A DNA stretch of 64,000 bases, taken from contig NZ_PPQF01000009.1 of the NCBI RefSeq assembly GCF_002901865.1, positions 48,673-112,672 on the forward strand, in the 5' to 3' direction. Below are positions 51,033 through 60,940 of the stretch, in pieces. The notes beneath the pieces were generated by a model, which did no database searches, was not told where the DNA came from, and saw nothing but the letters and a program-made list of their open reading frames with translations. Position 1 is the first letter of the stretch. Every line of letters starts with the position of its first letter. The stretch is from Staphylococcus agnetis (lineage in GTDB: Bacteria > Bacillota > Bacilli > Staphylococcales > Staphylococcaceae). A program made the translations under genes and the position numbers.

Positions 51033-52088
51033 ATGAATCAAATTGAACAATTGGTTTCTAAATTAAATGAAGCACAAGTGGATGCAGCTTGGATAAGTCA
51101 TCCAATTAATATTTTTTATTTCACTGGATATAAAAGTGAGCCCCATGAGCGCTTGTTCGCATTGTTAGTCAAAGCGACAGGTGAATGCGTTTTATTTTGC
51201 CCACAATTAGAAGTCGAAGAAGTAAAAGCATCTCCATTTGAAGGAACTATCATAGGGTATTTAGATACCGAAAACCCTTATCAAAAGTATGATGCATCCA
51301 TTAAGACAATGTTTATTGAAGAAAATCATCTTACATATCGTCGTTATCAAGAACTTACTAAAGCATTTCATATTAACGCAGTATATCCTGTTGATCCTAT
51401 CATACAAGAAATGAGAAATATAAAAACGGAACACGAAATCAACATCTTATCTAAAGCCGCACAACTAGCAGACGAATGTATGAGAATCGGAGAAGCTTTC
51501 TTAAAAGAAGGTGTCACTGAAAGAGAAGTTGTTAATCATATTGAAAATGAAATTAAAGCATTCGGTGTCAACGAGATGAGCTTTGATACGATGGTACTAT
51601 TTGGAGATCACGCTGCAGCGCCTCATGGTACACCTGGTGAACGTCAATTAAAAAACAATGAATTTGTACTGTTTGATCTAGGTGTTATTTATCAGAATTA
51701 TTGCAGTGACATCACACGAACAATCGCTTTTGGCCACCCTAGCGATGAAGCACAAAAAGTATATGACATCGTTAAAAAAGCAGAACAAGAAGCTATTAAT
51801 AAAATAAAGCCTGGTGTTAAAATTAGTGACATCGATAAAACTGCGCGTCAAATCATTTCAGACGCTGGGTATGGTGAATATTTCCCACATCGCCTAGGAC
51901 ATGGCCTAGGACTAGAAGCGCATGAATATCAAGATATATCTGAAACTAATGATAATGTTTTAGAAGAAGGTATGGTCATTACTATAGAACCTGGTATATA
52001 CGTTCCGGGTATCGTTGGTGTCCGTATTGAAGACGATATACTTGTGACCAAAAATGGCTATCAATCTTTATCTTCATATCAGAAATAA
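51033..52088 (+). CDS. pepQ: Xaa-Pro dipeptidase/aminopeptidase (M24B)
   Basis: This cytosolic metallopeptidase cleaves Xaa-Pro peptides. The 351-residue protein has an N-terminal creatinase-like domain and a C-terminal pita-bread domain with the five metal ligands visible: Asp in LFDLGVIYQ, Asp in [10 protein letters not shown], His in [13 protein letters not shown], Glu in ITIEPGIY and Glu in [15 protein letters not shown] precedes the ATG. Single gene closed by a hairpin at 52225-52264. Confidence 0.93.
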   Translation: MNQIEQLVSKLNEAQVDAAWISHPINIFYFTGYKSEPHERLFALLVKATGECVLFCPQLEVEEVKASPFEGTIIGYLDTENPYQKYDASIKTMFIEENHLTYRRYQELTKAFHINAVYPVDPIIQEMRNIKTEHEINILSKAAQLADECMRIGEAFLKEGVTEREVVNHIENEIKAFGVNEMSFDTMVLFGDHAAAPHGTPGERQLKNNEFVLFDLGVIYQNYCSDITRTIAFGHPSDEAQKVYDIVKKAEQEAINKIKPGVKISDIDKTARQIISDAGYGEYFPHRLGHGLGLEAHEYQDISETNDNVLEEGMVITIEPGIYVPGIVGVRIEDDILVTKNGYQSLSSYQK

Positions 52089-52224
52089 CACCTCCGTCAG
52101 ACACATTGCGTTGTTCATGTGAAGTACAGATGGCTTTCATATCGATGTGATTCTCATTGAATAGCATTTACTTTTAGATTTACTCGTCAATACTTACACT
52201 TTGAGCTCAAACGGAACATAGATT

Positions 52225-52264
52225 ATGCCTTCACTCGTCATCTTTAAATACGTGTTGAAGGCAT
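52225..52264 (+). terminator. Probable terminator after pepQ
   Basis: ATGCCTTCA pairs with TGAAGGCAT around a 22-base loop, followed by TTATT. Confidence 0.6.
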
Positions 52265-52354
52265 TTATTGTGTGAACACATTGATGTACGATGTGGAGCT
52301 TATCTAATTTTTATGCATTCTCACTATTATTGGTGAAAACTACCGTAACGATGA

Positions 52355-52390
52355 ATAGGGTGGGCACTGACATCAGTTCCCCACCCTATT
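52355..52390. terminator. Terminator after ald
   Basis: ATAGGGTGGG-ACTGA pairs with TCAGT-CCCACCCTAT, a GC-rich stem. The minus-strand exit is only moderately T-rich. Confidence 0.75.
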
Positions 52391-52413
52391 AAGTGTTCGT
52401 AAGATTTTATTTA

Positions 52414-53529
52414 TTATTTTAGCACTTCTGCAACTGGCGTAAATGATTTATTAAACGCCTCTGCAATAGCTTTGTTCGTCACTAAGCCATTAAACGTGTT
52501 TAATCCTTGTGATAAAGGTACGTTGTCCGTAAGTGCTTGTTTGTATCCTTTATTTGCTAATTGTAAAGCATATGGTAGTGTTGCATTGTTTAAACCAATC
52601 GTTGATGTACGTGGTACAGCTCCTGGCATATTGGCAACCGCATAATGCACAACCCCATGTTTAATATAAGTTGGGTCATCGTGTGTAGTAATACGGTCAG
52701 TAGTTTCAAAAATGCCACCTTGGTCGATTGCAATATCAACTACAACAGAACCCGCTTTCATTTGTTTAATCATATCTTCAGTAACAAGTTTAGGTGCTTT
52801 AGCGCCAGGAATCAGCACAGCACCAATCACTAAATCACTTGCTTTGACATGTTCTTCAATATTAAGTGGGTTAGACATAATCGTATGTACACGGCCATCA
52901 AATAACTCTTCAAGTTGTTGTAAACGTTTAGGATTTACATCTAAAATCGTTACATCTGCACCTAATCCTAAAGCAATGCGTGCTGCATTAGTACCTGCTT
53001 GTCCACCACCAATAATTGTAACTTTACCTTTTTGAACACCAGGTATACCACCTAATAGAATGCCCATGCCACCGTTAAATTTTTGTAAGAACTGCGCACC
53101 AATTTGAGCTGACATACGTCCAGCAACTTCACTCATTGGTGTTAAAAGTGGTAATGAACGATCAGCGAGTTGAACTGTTTCATAAGCAATTGCTACCACT
53201 TTCTTTTCGATAAGCGCTTCAGTTAATTCTGGCTCATTTGCTAAATGTAAATAAGTGAATAAAATAAGCCCCTCTTTAAAGAAGCCGTATTCTTCTTTTA
53301 AAGGCTCCTTCACTTTAATCACCATATCTACGTCCCATACTTGCGCTTGACTTTCAATGATTTCTGCACCAGCTTCGATATAATCAGCATCTTCAAAAAA
53401 AGACCCCATACCAGCTGATTTTTCGACGAGAACTGTATGACCAGCCTCAACTAATGCGTGGACACCACTTGGTGATAACCCCACTCGATTTTCATTATTT
53501 TTTATTTCCTTAGGAATACCAATTTTCAT
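52414..53529 (-). CDS. ald: Alanine dehydrogenase
   Basis: Ald interconverts L-alanine and pyruvate with NAD and ammonia. The 371-residue protein starts [20 protein letters not shown], with substrate residues in the N-terminal lobe ([10 protein letters not shown] with the Lys, FTYLHLANE with the His) and the NAD site [24 protein letters not shown]. The upstream codons MGGAGR carry the ribosome site, so 53529 was taken. The gene is divergent from the second universal stress gene. Confidence 0.95.
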   Translation of the reverse strand: MKIGIPKEIKNNENRVGLSPSGVHALVEAGHTVLVEKSAGMGSFFEDADYIEAGAEIIESQAQVWDVDMVIKVKEPLKEEYGFFKEGLILFTYLHLANEPELTEALIEKKVVAIAYETVQLADRSLPLLTPMSEVAGRMSAQIGAQFLQKFNGGMGILLGGIPGVQKGKVTIIGGGQAGTNAARIALGLGADVTILDVNPKRLQQLEELFDGRVHTIMSNPLNIEEHVKASDLVIGAVLIPGAKAPKLVTEDMIKQMKAGSVVVDIAIDQGGIFETTDRITTHDDPTYIKHGVVHYAVANMPGAVPRTSTIGLNNATLPYALQLANKGYKQALTDNVPLSQGLNTFNGLVTNKAIAEAFNKSFTPVAEVLK

Positions 53530-53616
53530 TCTCCCTGCACCTCCCAAGACTAATGATAACGCATGTAGAATGTAAGCGCAATCATAAGATTGGTTTCTTT
53601 TTGTAACATATGATAA

Positions 53617-53647
53617 TTGGCAGAATTTACAAAAAATATGATATAAT
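53617..53647 (+). promoter_or_regulatory. Promoter of the second universal stress gene
   Basis: An extended -10 TGATATAAT (53639-53647) with TTGGCA 19 bases upstream, about 30 bases before the ATG. Confidence 0.6.
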
Positions 53648-53676
53648 TAAAGTGAAATAAGAAAGGAGTTTTTGCC

Positions 53677-54177
53677 ATGTTAATGTACAAAAATATTCTA
53701 ATCGCTGTAGATGGTTCACACGAAGCAGAATGGGCTTTCAACAAAGCAGTAGCAGTGGCTAAACGTAACGATGCCAAACTTACTATCATGAATGTCATTG
53801 ATTCTCGTACGTATACTTCTTTTGAAGTTTATGATTCTAATTTCACAGAGAAATCAAAATCATTTGCGGAGAAACTATTAGATGGGTATCGTAAGATTGC
53901 TGAAGAAGAAGGCGTGGCACATGTTGAAACGAAACTCGAATTCGGTTCACCTAAATCAATTATTCCTAAAAAAGCGAGTGAAGAAGGCAGTATTGATTTA
54001 ATCATGTGTGGTACTTCTGGATTAAATGCTGTAGAGCGCTTTATTGTAGGTTCTGTATCAGAAGCAATTGTTCGTCATGCTGAATGTGATGTATTAGTTG
54101 TCCGTACAGAACAAATTCCAGAAACATTCGAGCCTCGAGTTGCTACAAAAGAACTCCTACAAGATCATAATATTTAA
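53677..54177 (+). CDS. Universal stress protein UspA family, ATP-binding type
   Basis: The 166-residue protein begins with the UspA strand NILIAVDGSHEAEWAF and has the full ATP-binding signature G-x2-G-x9-G-S (GTSGLNAVERFIVGS), ending in CDVLVVR plus a 20-residue tail. Members bind ATP and support survival in stationary phase, hypoxia or oxidative stress; the exact role is not readable. AAAGGAG lies eight bases before the ATG. Located between ald and ackA, both fermentation-related, which suggests use under oxygen limitation (inference). Confidence 0.92.
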   Translation: MLMYKNILIAVDGSHEAEWAFNKAVAVAKRNDAKLTIMNVIDSRTYTSFEVYDSNFTEKSKSFAEKLLDGYRKIAEEEGVAHVETKLEFGSPKSIIPKKASEEGSIDLIMCGTSGLNAVERFIVGSVSEAIVRHAECDVLVVRTEQIPETFEPRVATKELLQDHNI

Positions 54178-54189
54178 TACAAAATGTTA

Positions 54190-54222
54190 AAAAAAGGGTT
54201 GGGCTTATGCCCACCCTTTTTT
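54190..54222. terminator. Bidirectional terminator between usp and ackA
   Basis: AAAAAAGGGTTGGGC and GCCCACCCTTTTTT form a GC-rich hairpin flanked by A- and T-runs. Confidence 0.9.
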
Positions 54223-54232
54223 AATAGTAAAA

Positions 54233-54254
54233 CTGCCTACTTAAAGGTAGGCAG
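54233..54254 (-). terminator. Terminator after ackA
   Basis: CTGCCTA-CTTAAAGG-TAGGCAG hairpin just below the ackA stop, followed on the minus strand by TTTTA. Confidence 0.7.
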
Positions 54255-54267
54255 CACTACTTATATA

Positions 54268-55464
54268 TTAAAGATTACCGAAAGTCATAACGTCACGTGC
54301 AATCATCACTTCTTCATTAGTTGGAATTACTAAAACTTTTACAGGTGAATGTGGGTAATTCAATTCAGCTTCTTTACCACGTAACCCATCGTTTTTACGA
54401 GGATCCCAATAAACGCCCATAAATTCTAATCCTTCTAATACACGCGCACGAATCACATCTGAGTTCTCACCTACACCTGCTGTGAAGACGATGACATCTA
54501 CCCCATGCATACGTGTCGCATATGAACCCATATACTTGTGAATACGAGATGCGAAGACTTCAAGTGCTAATTCCGCACGTGCATTACCATTGCTAGCATC
54601 GTCCTCAATATCACGTAAATCACTTGATGTACCTGTAATACCTAACAAACCAGACTCTTTATTCAATGTATTTAATACTTCGTCTGCAGTTTTACCTGTT
54701 TTTTCCATAATGAATGGAATAAGGGCAGGGTCAATATTACCTGAACGTGTACCCATTGTTACACCTGCTAAAGGCGTGAAGCCCATAGATGTATCCACAG
54801 ATTCGCCACCATCAATAGCTGCAATTGACGCACCATTACCAATATGGCAAGAAATAATACGTAATTCCTCAACAGGTTTACCTAACATTTCTGCTGCACG
54901 TTGTGAAACATATTTATGACTTGTACCATGGAAACCATATTTACGAATACCATAATCTTTATAGTAATTGTAAGGTAAGCTATAAAGAAATGCAGATTCA
55001 GGCATAGTTTGGTGGAATGACGTATCGAAAACTGCTACGTGAGGGATGTTTGGTAATAGTTTTCTAAACGCTTCGATACCCATTAAATTCGCTGGGTTAT
55101 GAAGTGGTGCTAAGTCTGTTAATTTTTTGATATCAGCAACTACATCATCTGTTACAAGCTCTGATTCAGGGAAACGTTCACCACCATGTACAACACGATG
55201 ACCTGTACCATCAATATCATTGATATCGTTAATAATACCATGTGCTTGTAAACTATCTAACATCATATTTACAGCTTCTTCATGGTCTTTAATGTCTTTA
55301 ACTTCTTTTACTTTCTCTCCGTTCACTTCGATAGTGAAAATAGAATCTTTTAATCCTATGCGCTCGATTAAACCTTTTGTAATCATTTTTTCTTCAGGCA
55401 TTTCAATTAATTGAAACTTTAATGATGAGCTACCAGCGTTAATCGCTAAAATTAACTTAGACAT
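54268..55464 (-). CDS. ackA: Acetate kinase
   Basis: AckA makes ATP and acetate from acetyl phosphate, the main overflow route in aerobic staphylococci. The 398-residue ASKHA-fold protein has [14 protein letters not shown] (residues 4-17), [31 protein letters not shown] and [11 protein letters not shown] 55464 has GGAGG eight bases upstream. It follows the YtxK-type methyltransferase by 83 bases, as in Bacillus ytxK-ackA, and is closed by two hairpins. Confidence 0.97.
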   Translation of the reverse strand: MSKLILAINAGSSSLKFQLIEMPEEKMITKGLIERIGLKDSIFTIEVNGEKVKEVKDIKDHEEAVNMMLDSLQAHGIINDINDIDGTGHRVVHGGERFPESELVTDDVVADIKKLTDLAPLHNPANLMGIEAFRKLLPNIPHVAVFDTSFHQTMPESAFLYSLPYNYYKDYGIRKYGFHGTSHKYVSQRAAEMLGKPVEELRIISCHIGNGASIAAIDGGESVDTSMGFTPLAGVTMGTRSGNIDPALIPFIMEKTGKTADEVLNTLNKESGLLGITGTSSDLRDIEDDASNGNARAELALEVFASRIHKYMGSYATRMHGVDVIVFTAGVGENSDVIRARVLEGLEFMGVYWDPRKNDGLRGKEAELNYPHSPVKVLVIPTNEEVMIARDVMTFGNL

Positions 55465-55547
55465 GTAAACGTCCTCCAATATTTATAAGTTTTATATCCA
55501 AAATCTATTTAAACATTATCACAGTTTGATTTCAAGAGTGACACAGA

Positions 55548-56495
55548 TTATTTTTTTGGATGATTTTTTTGCATCCATTCATTTAATTCACTTAAGAAAT
55601 TTTGAAAGTTTTGTGGCTGTTTTAAATCTGGAATATTTGCAAGTAAAACTTCGACAGGATGGGTAATACCCTGTGCTTTCTTTTGTAAAACGAGCAATGA
55701 TTTTTGTGCACGTTCATTTTTAAATAAATTTTTAGGTAAATGAAGGAAAGCTTGCATTTCAGTTTCTGTTGCAATGAAATTTTGCAACTGTTTCACTTTG
55801 GCATCTTCAAATAGTGCACGTGGTACGACTAAAAATGCAAAACCTGATGGTTTAAGTGCTGTTATCGCTTGTTCAATAAACAAATGATGCGCGTAGCTGT
55901 GACCTTCTTTAAAACCTAATTTCATTTCATGACTACGTTCATCAACTGGGTAATACCCGATTGGTAGGTCTCCAATCACTACATCTGCCTCCTCAAAAGG
56001 TAATGGCATAAGTGCATCTTGAGGATAGACATCGAAAGGAATTTCAAGAAAATTAGCTAAATGTATACTTAAGCGCGATAAAACTGGATCCACTTCAACC
56101 AAATGATGCATTAATGTTTTCTCAGACATGACTTCGTTTACAGTAGCACTTAAGTGCCCTGCTCCACTACCTAAGTCTGCGATGTGAAGTGCCTCACTAT
56201 CAGTTTCAAATTGAGAAATTAAATATCCTAAAATCAAACCAATTGAATCTGGTGTAATTTGATGGTTCGCTTGCACCTCTTCTTTTTGTAATTGGCTCAA
56301 ATAAGCAAATTGAAATGCTTTGCGTCGATCTTGTAATGTAGATTGTTCTAAGACATCACGTTCTTTAGTATACAACTGTTCCATCGAAAGACCTAAATTC
56401 TCTATAAAACTTTGACCATTTTCATCGTTCAGTTGCTTCGTAGTCTCATCCAACTTTTTAAAAAGTTGTTCCATAATTGAAGTTGGTTGTGTCAT
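55548..56495 (-). CDS. YtxK-type class I SAM-dependent methyltransferase
   Basis: The 315-residue protein has a helical N-terminal region (about 1-100) and a Rossmann methyltransferase domain with motif I HIADLGSGAGHLS, an acidic VEVDPVLSRL after it, and motif IV as DLPIGYYP, resembling the (D/N)PPY of N6-adenine methyltransferases. The target is unknown. AAAGGAAG precedes the ATG. A terminator for tpx ends right at that ribosome site, so transcription from tpx is probably limited. Gene pair with ackA. Confidence 0.88.
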   Translation of the reverse strand: MTQPTSIMEQLFKKLDETTKQLNDENGQSFIENLGLSMEQLYTKERDVLEQSTLQDRRKAFQFAYLSQLQKEEVQANHQITPDSIGLILGYLISQFETDSEALHIADLGSGAGHLSATVNEVMSEKTLMHHLVEVDPVLSRLSIHLANFLEIPFDVYPQDALMPLPFEEADVVIGDLPIGYYPVDERSHEMKLGFKEGHSYAHHLFIEQAITALKPSGFAFLVVPRALFEDAKVKQLQNFIATETEMQAFLHLPKNLFKNERAQKSLLVLQKKAQGITHPVEVLLANIPDLKQPQNFQNFLSELNEWMQKNHPKK

Positions 56496-56509
56496 TGTTT
56501 ACTTCCTTT

Positions 56510-56547
56510 CAAAAAATAAAGGGGTGGGACTTGAACGTCCTCGCCCC
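56510..56547 (-). terminator. Terminator after tpx
   Basis: GGGGTGGGAC pairs with GTCCTCGCCCC (56521-56547); the minus-strand tail TTTATTTTTTG leads directly into the ribosome site of the methyltransferase gene. Confidence 0.85.
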
Positions 56548-56629
56548 GAATACATCAACCTTAATGCATTACATTAATAGTTGTTAATATTTCAAAAACA
56601 GATACTTCAAATATACCCGTTTTTAATGA

Positions 56630-57127
56630 CTATGATAATTTTCGATATGCGTCTAATGCTGCTTCAAAATTTGGAAAATCTGTACCTTCAGATACAATTT
56701 CTTTATATACTACTTTATTGTTTTCATCTAAAACAAAAACTGAGCGTGCAAGTAATTGAAGTTCATCCATTAAAACGCCATAAGCCTTACCAAAAGAATG
56801 TGATTGGTAGTCACTTAACGTGATGACATTATCTAAACCGTTTGATGCACACCATCTTTTTTGAGCAAATGGTAAATCTAGAGATAATGTTAAAACATAG
56901 CCATCTTCATCATTCGCTTGTTCATTAAATTGACGTGTTTGTTGATCACAAACACCTGTGTCAAGAGATGGTACCACATTTAATAATTTTTTCTTCCCAT
57001 CAAATTGAGATAACGTAACTTGTTGTAGCGCTTGATCAACGACTTTGAAATCTGGAGCTTGATCCCCTACATTCACCTCGTTACCTAACAATGTAACAGG
57101 ATTTTGTTTAAATGTAATTTGTGCCAT
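56630..57127 (-). CDS. tpx: Thiol peroxidase
   Basis: Tpx is a 2-Cys peroxiredoxin that reduces hydrogen and alkyl peroxides with thioredoxin. The 165-residue protein has the peroxidatic cysteine in [14 protein letters not shown] near residue 60 and the resolving cysteine in [15 protein letters not shown] near 94. GGAGG lies about nine bases upstream. Single gene with its own terminator; TATAAT near 57162 is a likely -10. Confidence 0.96.
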   Translation of the reverse strand: MAQITFKQNPVTLLGNEVNVGDQAPDFKVVDQALQQVTLSQFDGKKKLLNVVPSLDTGVCDQQTRQFNEQANDEDGYVLTLSLDLPFAQKRWCASNGLDNVITLSDYQSHSFGKAYGVLMDELQLLARSVFVLDENNKVVYKEIVSEGTDFPNFEAALDAYRKLS

Positions 57128-57195
57128 AACTGTATTGCCTCCTTAAATAAATCCGAGTCAATTTTATTATACGAGTTATGTAATGACTTCGCACG

Positions 57196-57750
57196 TCATA
57201 GACCTTCGTTTTCTTGAATATATTTTAAATATTTATTCTTAATCACAACTGTATCTGCAAAATAATCATGTACACCAATGTGTTTAGGTGTGAAAAACAC
57301 TGCTAAATATGGTAATCCGAGTAGAATGTTAGATATAATGCGACCAATCCATTCTCTAAATATAACGTCAGACCATAGTGGCTTTTTTAAGTCCTTACGA
57401 TAAACCTTGATGCCTAAAATCATTTTTCCAAGTGTTTGTTGGAAGTATTTCGTCATTAAGACGAAATATAAGAAATATAATAATGCATTCAGTATATGTG
57501 TAAGGCTAAAATAAGATATCCACAATTTAAATTCATCTGCCCCTGTAAACACTAAAATAGGGTTCAAAATGATATTAAACACTGACCACAAAATAAGTAA
57601 GTCTATGATATAACTCAAAAAACGACGGCCAAATCCTGCATAGAAAAATGCATTTAACTCATATTGATGTTTCGTCAAAAATGTAGATGCCGGCGGGTGT
57701 GCATGATATACATTATTTGATGTATTATGATGGTATTCATTGATTGTCAT
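57196..57750 (-). CDS. RDD-family membrane protein
   Basis: The 184-residue protein has a hydrophilic N-terminus of about 40 residues and the RDD domain: GFGRRFLSYIIDLLILW, a middle transmembrane helix (LNALLYFLYFVLM), TLGKMILGIKV and a last membrane segment with HIGVHDYFADT. The arginine and aspartates of the name motif are present. Function unknown; some relatives are ion transporters. ATG 57750 has AGGTGG upstream, overlapping the sppA stop, so it is co-transcribed and perhaps functionally linked with sppA. Confidence 0.88.
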   Translation of the reverse strand: MTINEYHHNTSNNVYHAHPPASTFLTKHQYELNAFFYAGFGRRFLSYIIDLLILWSVFNIILNPILVFTGADEFKLWISYFSLTHILNALLYFLYFVLMTKYFQQTLGKMILGIKVYRKDLKKPLWSDVIFREWIGRIISNILLGLPYLAVFFTPKHIGVHDYFADTVVIKNKYLKYIQENEGL

Positions 57751-57759
57751 GCTTACCAC

Positions 57760-58749
57760 CTACCCCTCATATAAATACATTGGACGCGTGTCCGAGTTAT
57801 TATTTAAAATTTGTTTGATTTCAGTGAAATTCGCTTGAATATTTTCTAATGTCGCTTTCATTCCGAATATAGAGCCAAGTCCTTGTTGAGATTCATCAAA
57901 CGTAATCACTTGAGGGTTTTTAACTTTCATTTCTTTTCCCATCGCTTTTATCGCATCTTCTTTATATCCAATTTCATCAATTAAATGATTCGCTTTCGCT
58001 TGTTGCGCGCTATAAATACGGCCATCAGCAAGTTTACGTACTTTTTCTTCAGACATATGACGTCCTTCTTTGATTACTTTCACAAATTGATCAAAACTAT
58101 CTTTATTTATAGACTGTAGTATTTCACGTTCTTCATTGGTCATTTCACGTTCTGGACTCAAAATATCTTTATGATTGCCAGATTTAATCGTATTGGTTTT
58201 AATACCAAGGTTATTTAATAACTCTGAATAATCCTTTGCTTTCATAATGACACCGATAGAACCTGTTAATGTTTGTGGACCTGCGTAAATTTTATCCGCT
58301 GGCATGGAAATATAATACCCCCCTGAAGCGGCAAGTGTTTCCATTTGAACATAGATTTTTTTACCCTTATCTTTAACTTCTTTTAATTTTTGATAAAATT
58401 CATCACTTTCATATGTACTTCCACCCGGAGAATTGACTACTAATAAGACCCCTTTAATAGAATCATCTTTTTTAATTGTTTCAAGTTGTTTCAACGCCGA
58501 TTTATGATTATAACCTTCACCTCCACCAAATAAACCACCTGATGATTCACCCGAGATTTCACCTTTAACCACAATCTCAGCAATTTGATGAGATGGATCT
58601 CCGTTTTTAACTACGGATGTAGGTGCTTGATCGAGATCATTCAAACTGCCATTAAAAACATTTGAAACCAATGTTGTCACTACACTCATGACAATACCAC
58701 CAAATACAATCACCGCAGCTAATATGATTGCTACAATTCTTTTAGACAT
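57760..58749 (-). CDS. sppA: Signal peptide peptidase SppA
   Basis: The 329-residue membrane-anchored serine protease degrades signal peptides left after secretion. It has an N-terminal hydrophobic helix (about 5-27), the crotonase-like fold with LLVVNSPGGSTYESDEF, the catalytic serine in TLTGSIGVI near residue 143 and the catalytic lysine in IKSGNHKDILSP near 195. GGGAG precedes the ATG. It is followed directly by the RDD gene. Confidence 0.94.
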   Translation of the reverse strand: MSKRIVAIILAAVIVFGGIVMSVVTTLVSNVFNGSLNDLDQAPTSVVKNGDPSHQIAEIVVKGEISGESSGGLFGGGEGYNHKSALKQLETIKKDDSIKGVLLVVNSPGGSTYESDEFYQKLKEVKDKGKKIYVQMETLAASGGYYISMPADKIYAGPQTLTGSIGVIMKAKDYSELLNNLGIKTNTIKSGNHKDILSPEREMTNEEREILQSINKDSFDQFVKVIKEGRHMSEEKVRKLADGRIYSAQQAKANHLIDEIGYKEDAIKAMGKEMKVKNPQVITFDESQQGLGSIFGMKATLENIQANFTEIKQILNNNSDTRPMYLYEG

Positions 58750-58862
58750 ACTAAACTCCCTTTCATTTTAATCAATAATGCTTTCCAATTATTTTATCAT
58801 TTATTTCATAGTTTTGAAAAACATTATTAAAAAACCTTGTTGTCGCACATTTTATATAACAA

Positions 58863-58896
58863 AAAGAATTGAGTAGACTAAACCACTCAATTCTTT
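58863..58896. terminator. Terminator after the TauE/SafE gene
   Basis: AAAGAATTGAGT and ACTCAATTCTTT form a perfect 12-base stem with a T-run on the minus strand. Confidence 0.88.
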
Positions 58897-58924
58897 AGAC
58901 CTTGTCATAAGGTAGTTGCTAGAT

Positions 58925-59698
58925 TTAGAAAAGCCACAAGTTCACATAATCATAAGCATTTTTTAGGATGAGCACTAATGTAACTACGACAAATAATAGC
59001 TTTACATAACTTACGCCCTTACGAATGGCAAATTGCGCTCCTGCATAAGAACCTAGTATCGAACTTATCGCTAGAATTAAACCGAGCACGTAATCGACGT
59101 GTCCTAAAAACATGAACATGAAGAGCGAACCTATGTTTGAGGCGAAGTTTAATACTTTTGCATTTCCTGCTGCACTTAAAAAGTCAAAGCCCATGATAAG
59201 TAGGGCAAACATTAAAAATGACCCCGTGCCGCCTCCTAGAAAACCATCATAAAACCCTATTATCATAATTAATAGGATAAAGATGATTGATTTCAAGAGC
59301 GTGAACGTTAAAACCGTACGTTCAGACCCCCACTCTTTTTTCAGCAACGTATATATTAAAACGCCAGTAAGTATGATAATGACAAGCGGTTTGAGCACAT
59401 GTGAGGGTAAGAAAACAGCTAAAGACGTACCACCGACTGCTGCTAAAAAAGATAATGGAAATAGTTTTCCAACGAGTGGTAAATCTACTTTCTTCGCACG
59501 CACAAAACGAAAAGCACTAGTTAATGAACCAAATGTACTTGCCATTTTATTCGTTCCGAGCGCTGTCGCTGGATTAAGGCCTAATGCAAGTAGACCGGGA
59601 ATTAAGATTAAACCACCACCGCCAACAACAGCATCTATAAAAGCGGCTAGAAATGCTAAACCGATTGCAATCAAAATTAATGTTAAATCTAACTCCAT
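58925..59698 (-). CDS. TauE/SafE-family sulfite/sulfonate exporter-like permease
   Basis: The 257-residue protein has eight hydrophobic segments in two repeats, each with glycine-rich signatures: AAFIDAVVGGGGLILIPGLL in the first and GFYDGFLGGGTGSFLMF in the second, as in the TauE/SafE (DUF81) family. Substrates in the family are organosulfur anions; the one here is not known. ATG 59698 has AAGGGG eight bases upstream; a GTG at 59707 lies in that site. It follows thiI, which may link it to sulfur metabolism, but that is only context. Confidence 0.88.
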   Translation of the reverse strand: MELDLTLILIAIGLAFLAAFIDAVVGGGGLILIPGLLALGLNPATALGTNKMASTFGSLTSAFRFVRAKKVDLPLVGKLFPLSFLAAVGGTSLAVFLPSHVLKPLVIIILTGVLIYTLLKKEWGSERTVLTFTLLKSIIFILLIMIIGFYDGFLGGGTGSFLMFALLIMGFDFLSAAGNAKVLNFASNIGSLFMFMFLGHVDYVLGLILAISSILGSYAGAQFAIRKGVSYVKLLFVVVTLVLILKNAYDYVNLWLF

Positions 59699-59719
59699 CC
59701 CCTTCACCCCTTATTCAAA

Positions 59720-60940
59720 CTAAAATAAATCATCATCCCATTCATTTTGTTTATCATCATGAAGGCGATAATTTTTATCGATAATTAATGTTTCAATATT
59801 TTTTACAGCTTCATCAATCATCGGTTCAAAATCAAAACCTGATTCATATTTAATAACTTTATCAAACTGAGGTTCCGTTACTGGATTTTTAGGTGTAAAT
59901 ATTGTACAACAATCTTCAAATGGTTGTATAGATGTTTCAAAAGTGCCTAACGCTTTTGCCTTGTTAATGATTTCCTCTTTATCTAATGATAATAAGGGAC
60001 GTAATACTGGCGTAGAAGTGACAGCATTAATTGCATACATACTCTTTAACGTTTGGCTTGCGACTTGTCCTAAATTTTCACCATTCACAATCGCATCGGC
60101 ACCAATTTGATGTACAACTTTATCGGCTATACGCATCATCATTCGACGTGTTGACGTCATCGTATAGCGTTCATGAACTACTTTATGAACTTGCTTTTGT
60201 ACTTCTGTAAACGGTACGATATGCAATTTAATCGTCCCTACACGTTCGGCCATAATACGTGTTAATTCAATGACTTTTTCTTTAGCTTTTTCACTTGTAA
60301 AAGGTGGGCTATGAAAATGAATTGCTTCAATTGTCACACCACGACGCATAACTTCCATGCCAGCCACAGGAGAATCAATACCTCCGGACAACATCAGTAA
60401 CGTTTTACCCCCTGTTCCTACAGGTAAGCCTCCTATGGCAGGAATCACTTTATCATACATATAAACAGCATCTAAACGTACTTCAATTTTAATTTCATGA
60501 TCTGGCTGACGTACATTTACATGTATCGCGTCGTTATGTTTTAAAATCGCACCACCTACCATTCGCTGAATCGCAAATGTTTCATATTCGAATTGTTTAT
60601 CAGAACGTTTCACTTCAATTTTAAAACTTTCACCTGGTTGATATTCATTTGCAAATATACGTGCATGTTCATACATCGCATCCATTGTTTTTTCAATTTT
60701 AAGAACCGGACTAATTGAATGGACACCGTATACTTTTGAGATACGTGAAATCATTTCATCGATATCTGCTTGTTCATCAAGCTCTATATACATACGATCT
60801 CGATTTGCTTTAACCTCATATCCTTTTAAAGGCATTAACGCACGTTTTACATTGGAACGTAATTGACTGACAAATGTTTTACGATTTGCCCCTTTTAATG
60901 TTAATTCTCCATATCTAACTAGAAGATGATCATAAATCAT
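59720..60940 (-). CDS. thiI: tRNA 4-thiouridine synthetase ThiI
   Basis: ThiI adenylates U8 of tRNA and inserts sulfur; it can also serve thiazole synthesis. The 406-residue protein has a ferredoxin-like and THUMP N-terminal half (to about 165) and a PP-loop pyrophosphatase domain with [14 protein letters not shown] near 183-196. It lacks the C-terminal rhodanese domain found in E. coli, as is usual in Gram-positives; a conserved CC pair in EDCCTIF is present. Its ATG overlaps the desulfurase stop (ATGA), so the sulfur donor is made alongside it. Confidence 0.95.
   Translation of the reverse strand: MIYDHLLVRYGELTLKGANRKTFVSQLRSNVKRALMPLKGYEVKANRDRMYIELDEQADIDEMISRISKVYGVHSISPVLKIEKTMDAMYEHARIFANEYQPGESFKIEVKRSDKQFEYETFAIQRMVGGAILKHNDAIHVNVRQPDHEIKIEVRLDAVYMYDKVIPAIGGLPVGTGGKTLLMLSGGIDSPVAGMEVMRRGVTIEAIHFHSPPFTSEKAKEKVIELTRIMAERVGTIKLHIVPFTEVQKQVHKVVHERYTMTSTRRMMMRIADKVVHQIGADAIVNGENLGQVASQTLKSMYAINAVTSTPVLRPLLSLDKEEIINKAKALGTFETSIQPFEDCCTIFTPKNPVTEPQFDKVIKYESGFDFEPMIDEAVKNIETLIIDKNYRLHDDKQNEWDDDLF

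Larger units (their letters stand above)
52089..52413. other. 325-base region between pepQ and ald
   Basis: It holds two hairpins, one per convergent gene (52225-52264 and 52355-52390). The stretches 52089-52220 and 52266-52350 contain nothing I can identify. Confidence 0.6.

Noticed and set aside
53587..53640. Terminator or Rex site formed by TTTTTGTAA and TTTACAAAAA upstream of usp
   Set aside because: The arms are AT-only and lie in the promoter; pairing is weak and no Rex core is present.
53550..53798. 82-codon minus-strand frame opposite the second universal stress gene
   Set aside because: Overlaps the usp promoter and coding start in antisense; no supporting signal.
59283..59723. 146-codon plus-strand open frame
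   Set aside because: It lies antisense inside the TauE/SafE gene, with low-complexity Lys/Pro/Ala composition and no ribosome site; a shadow frame.
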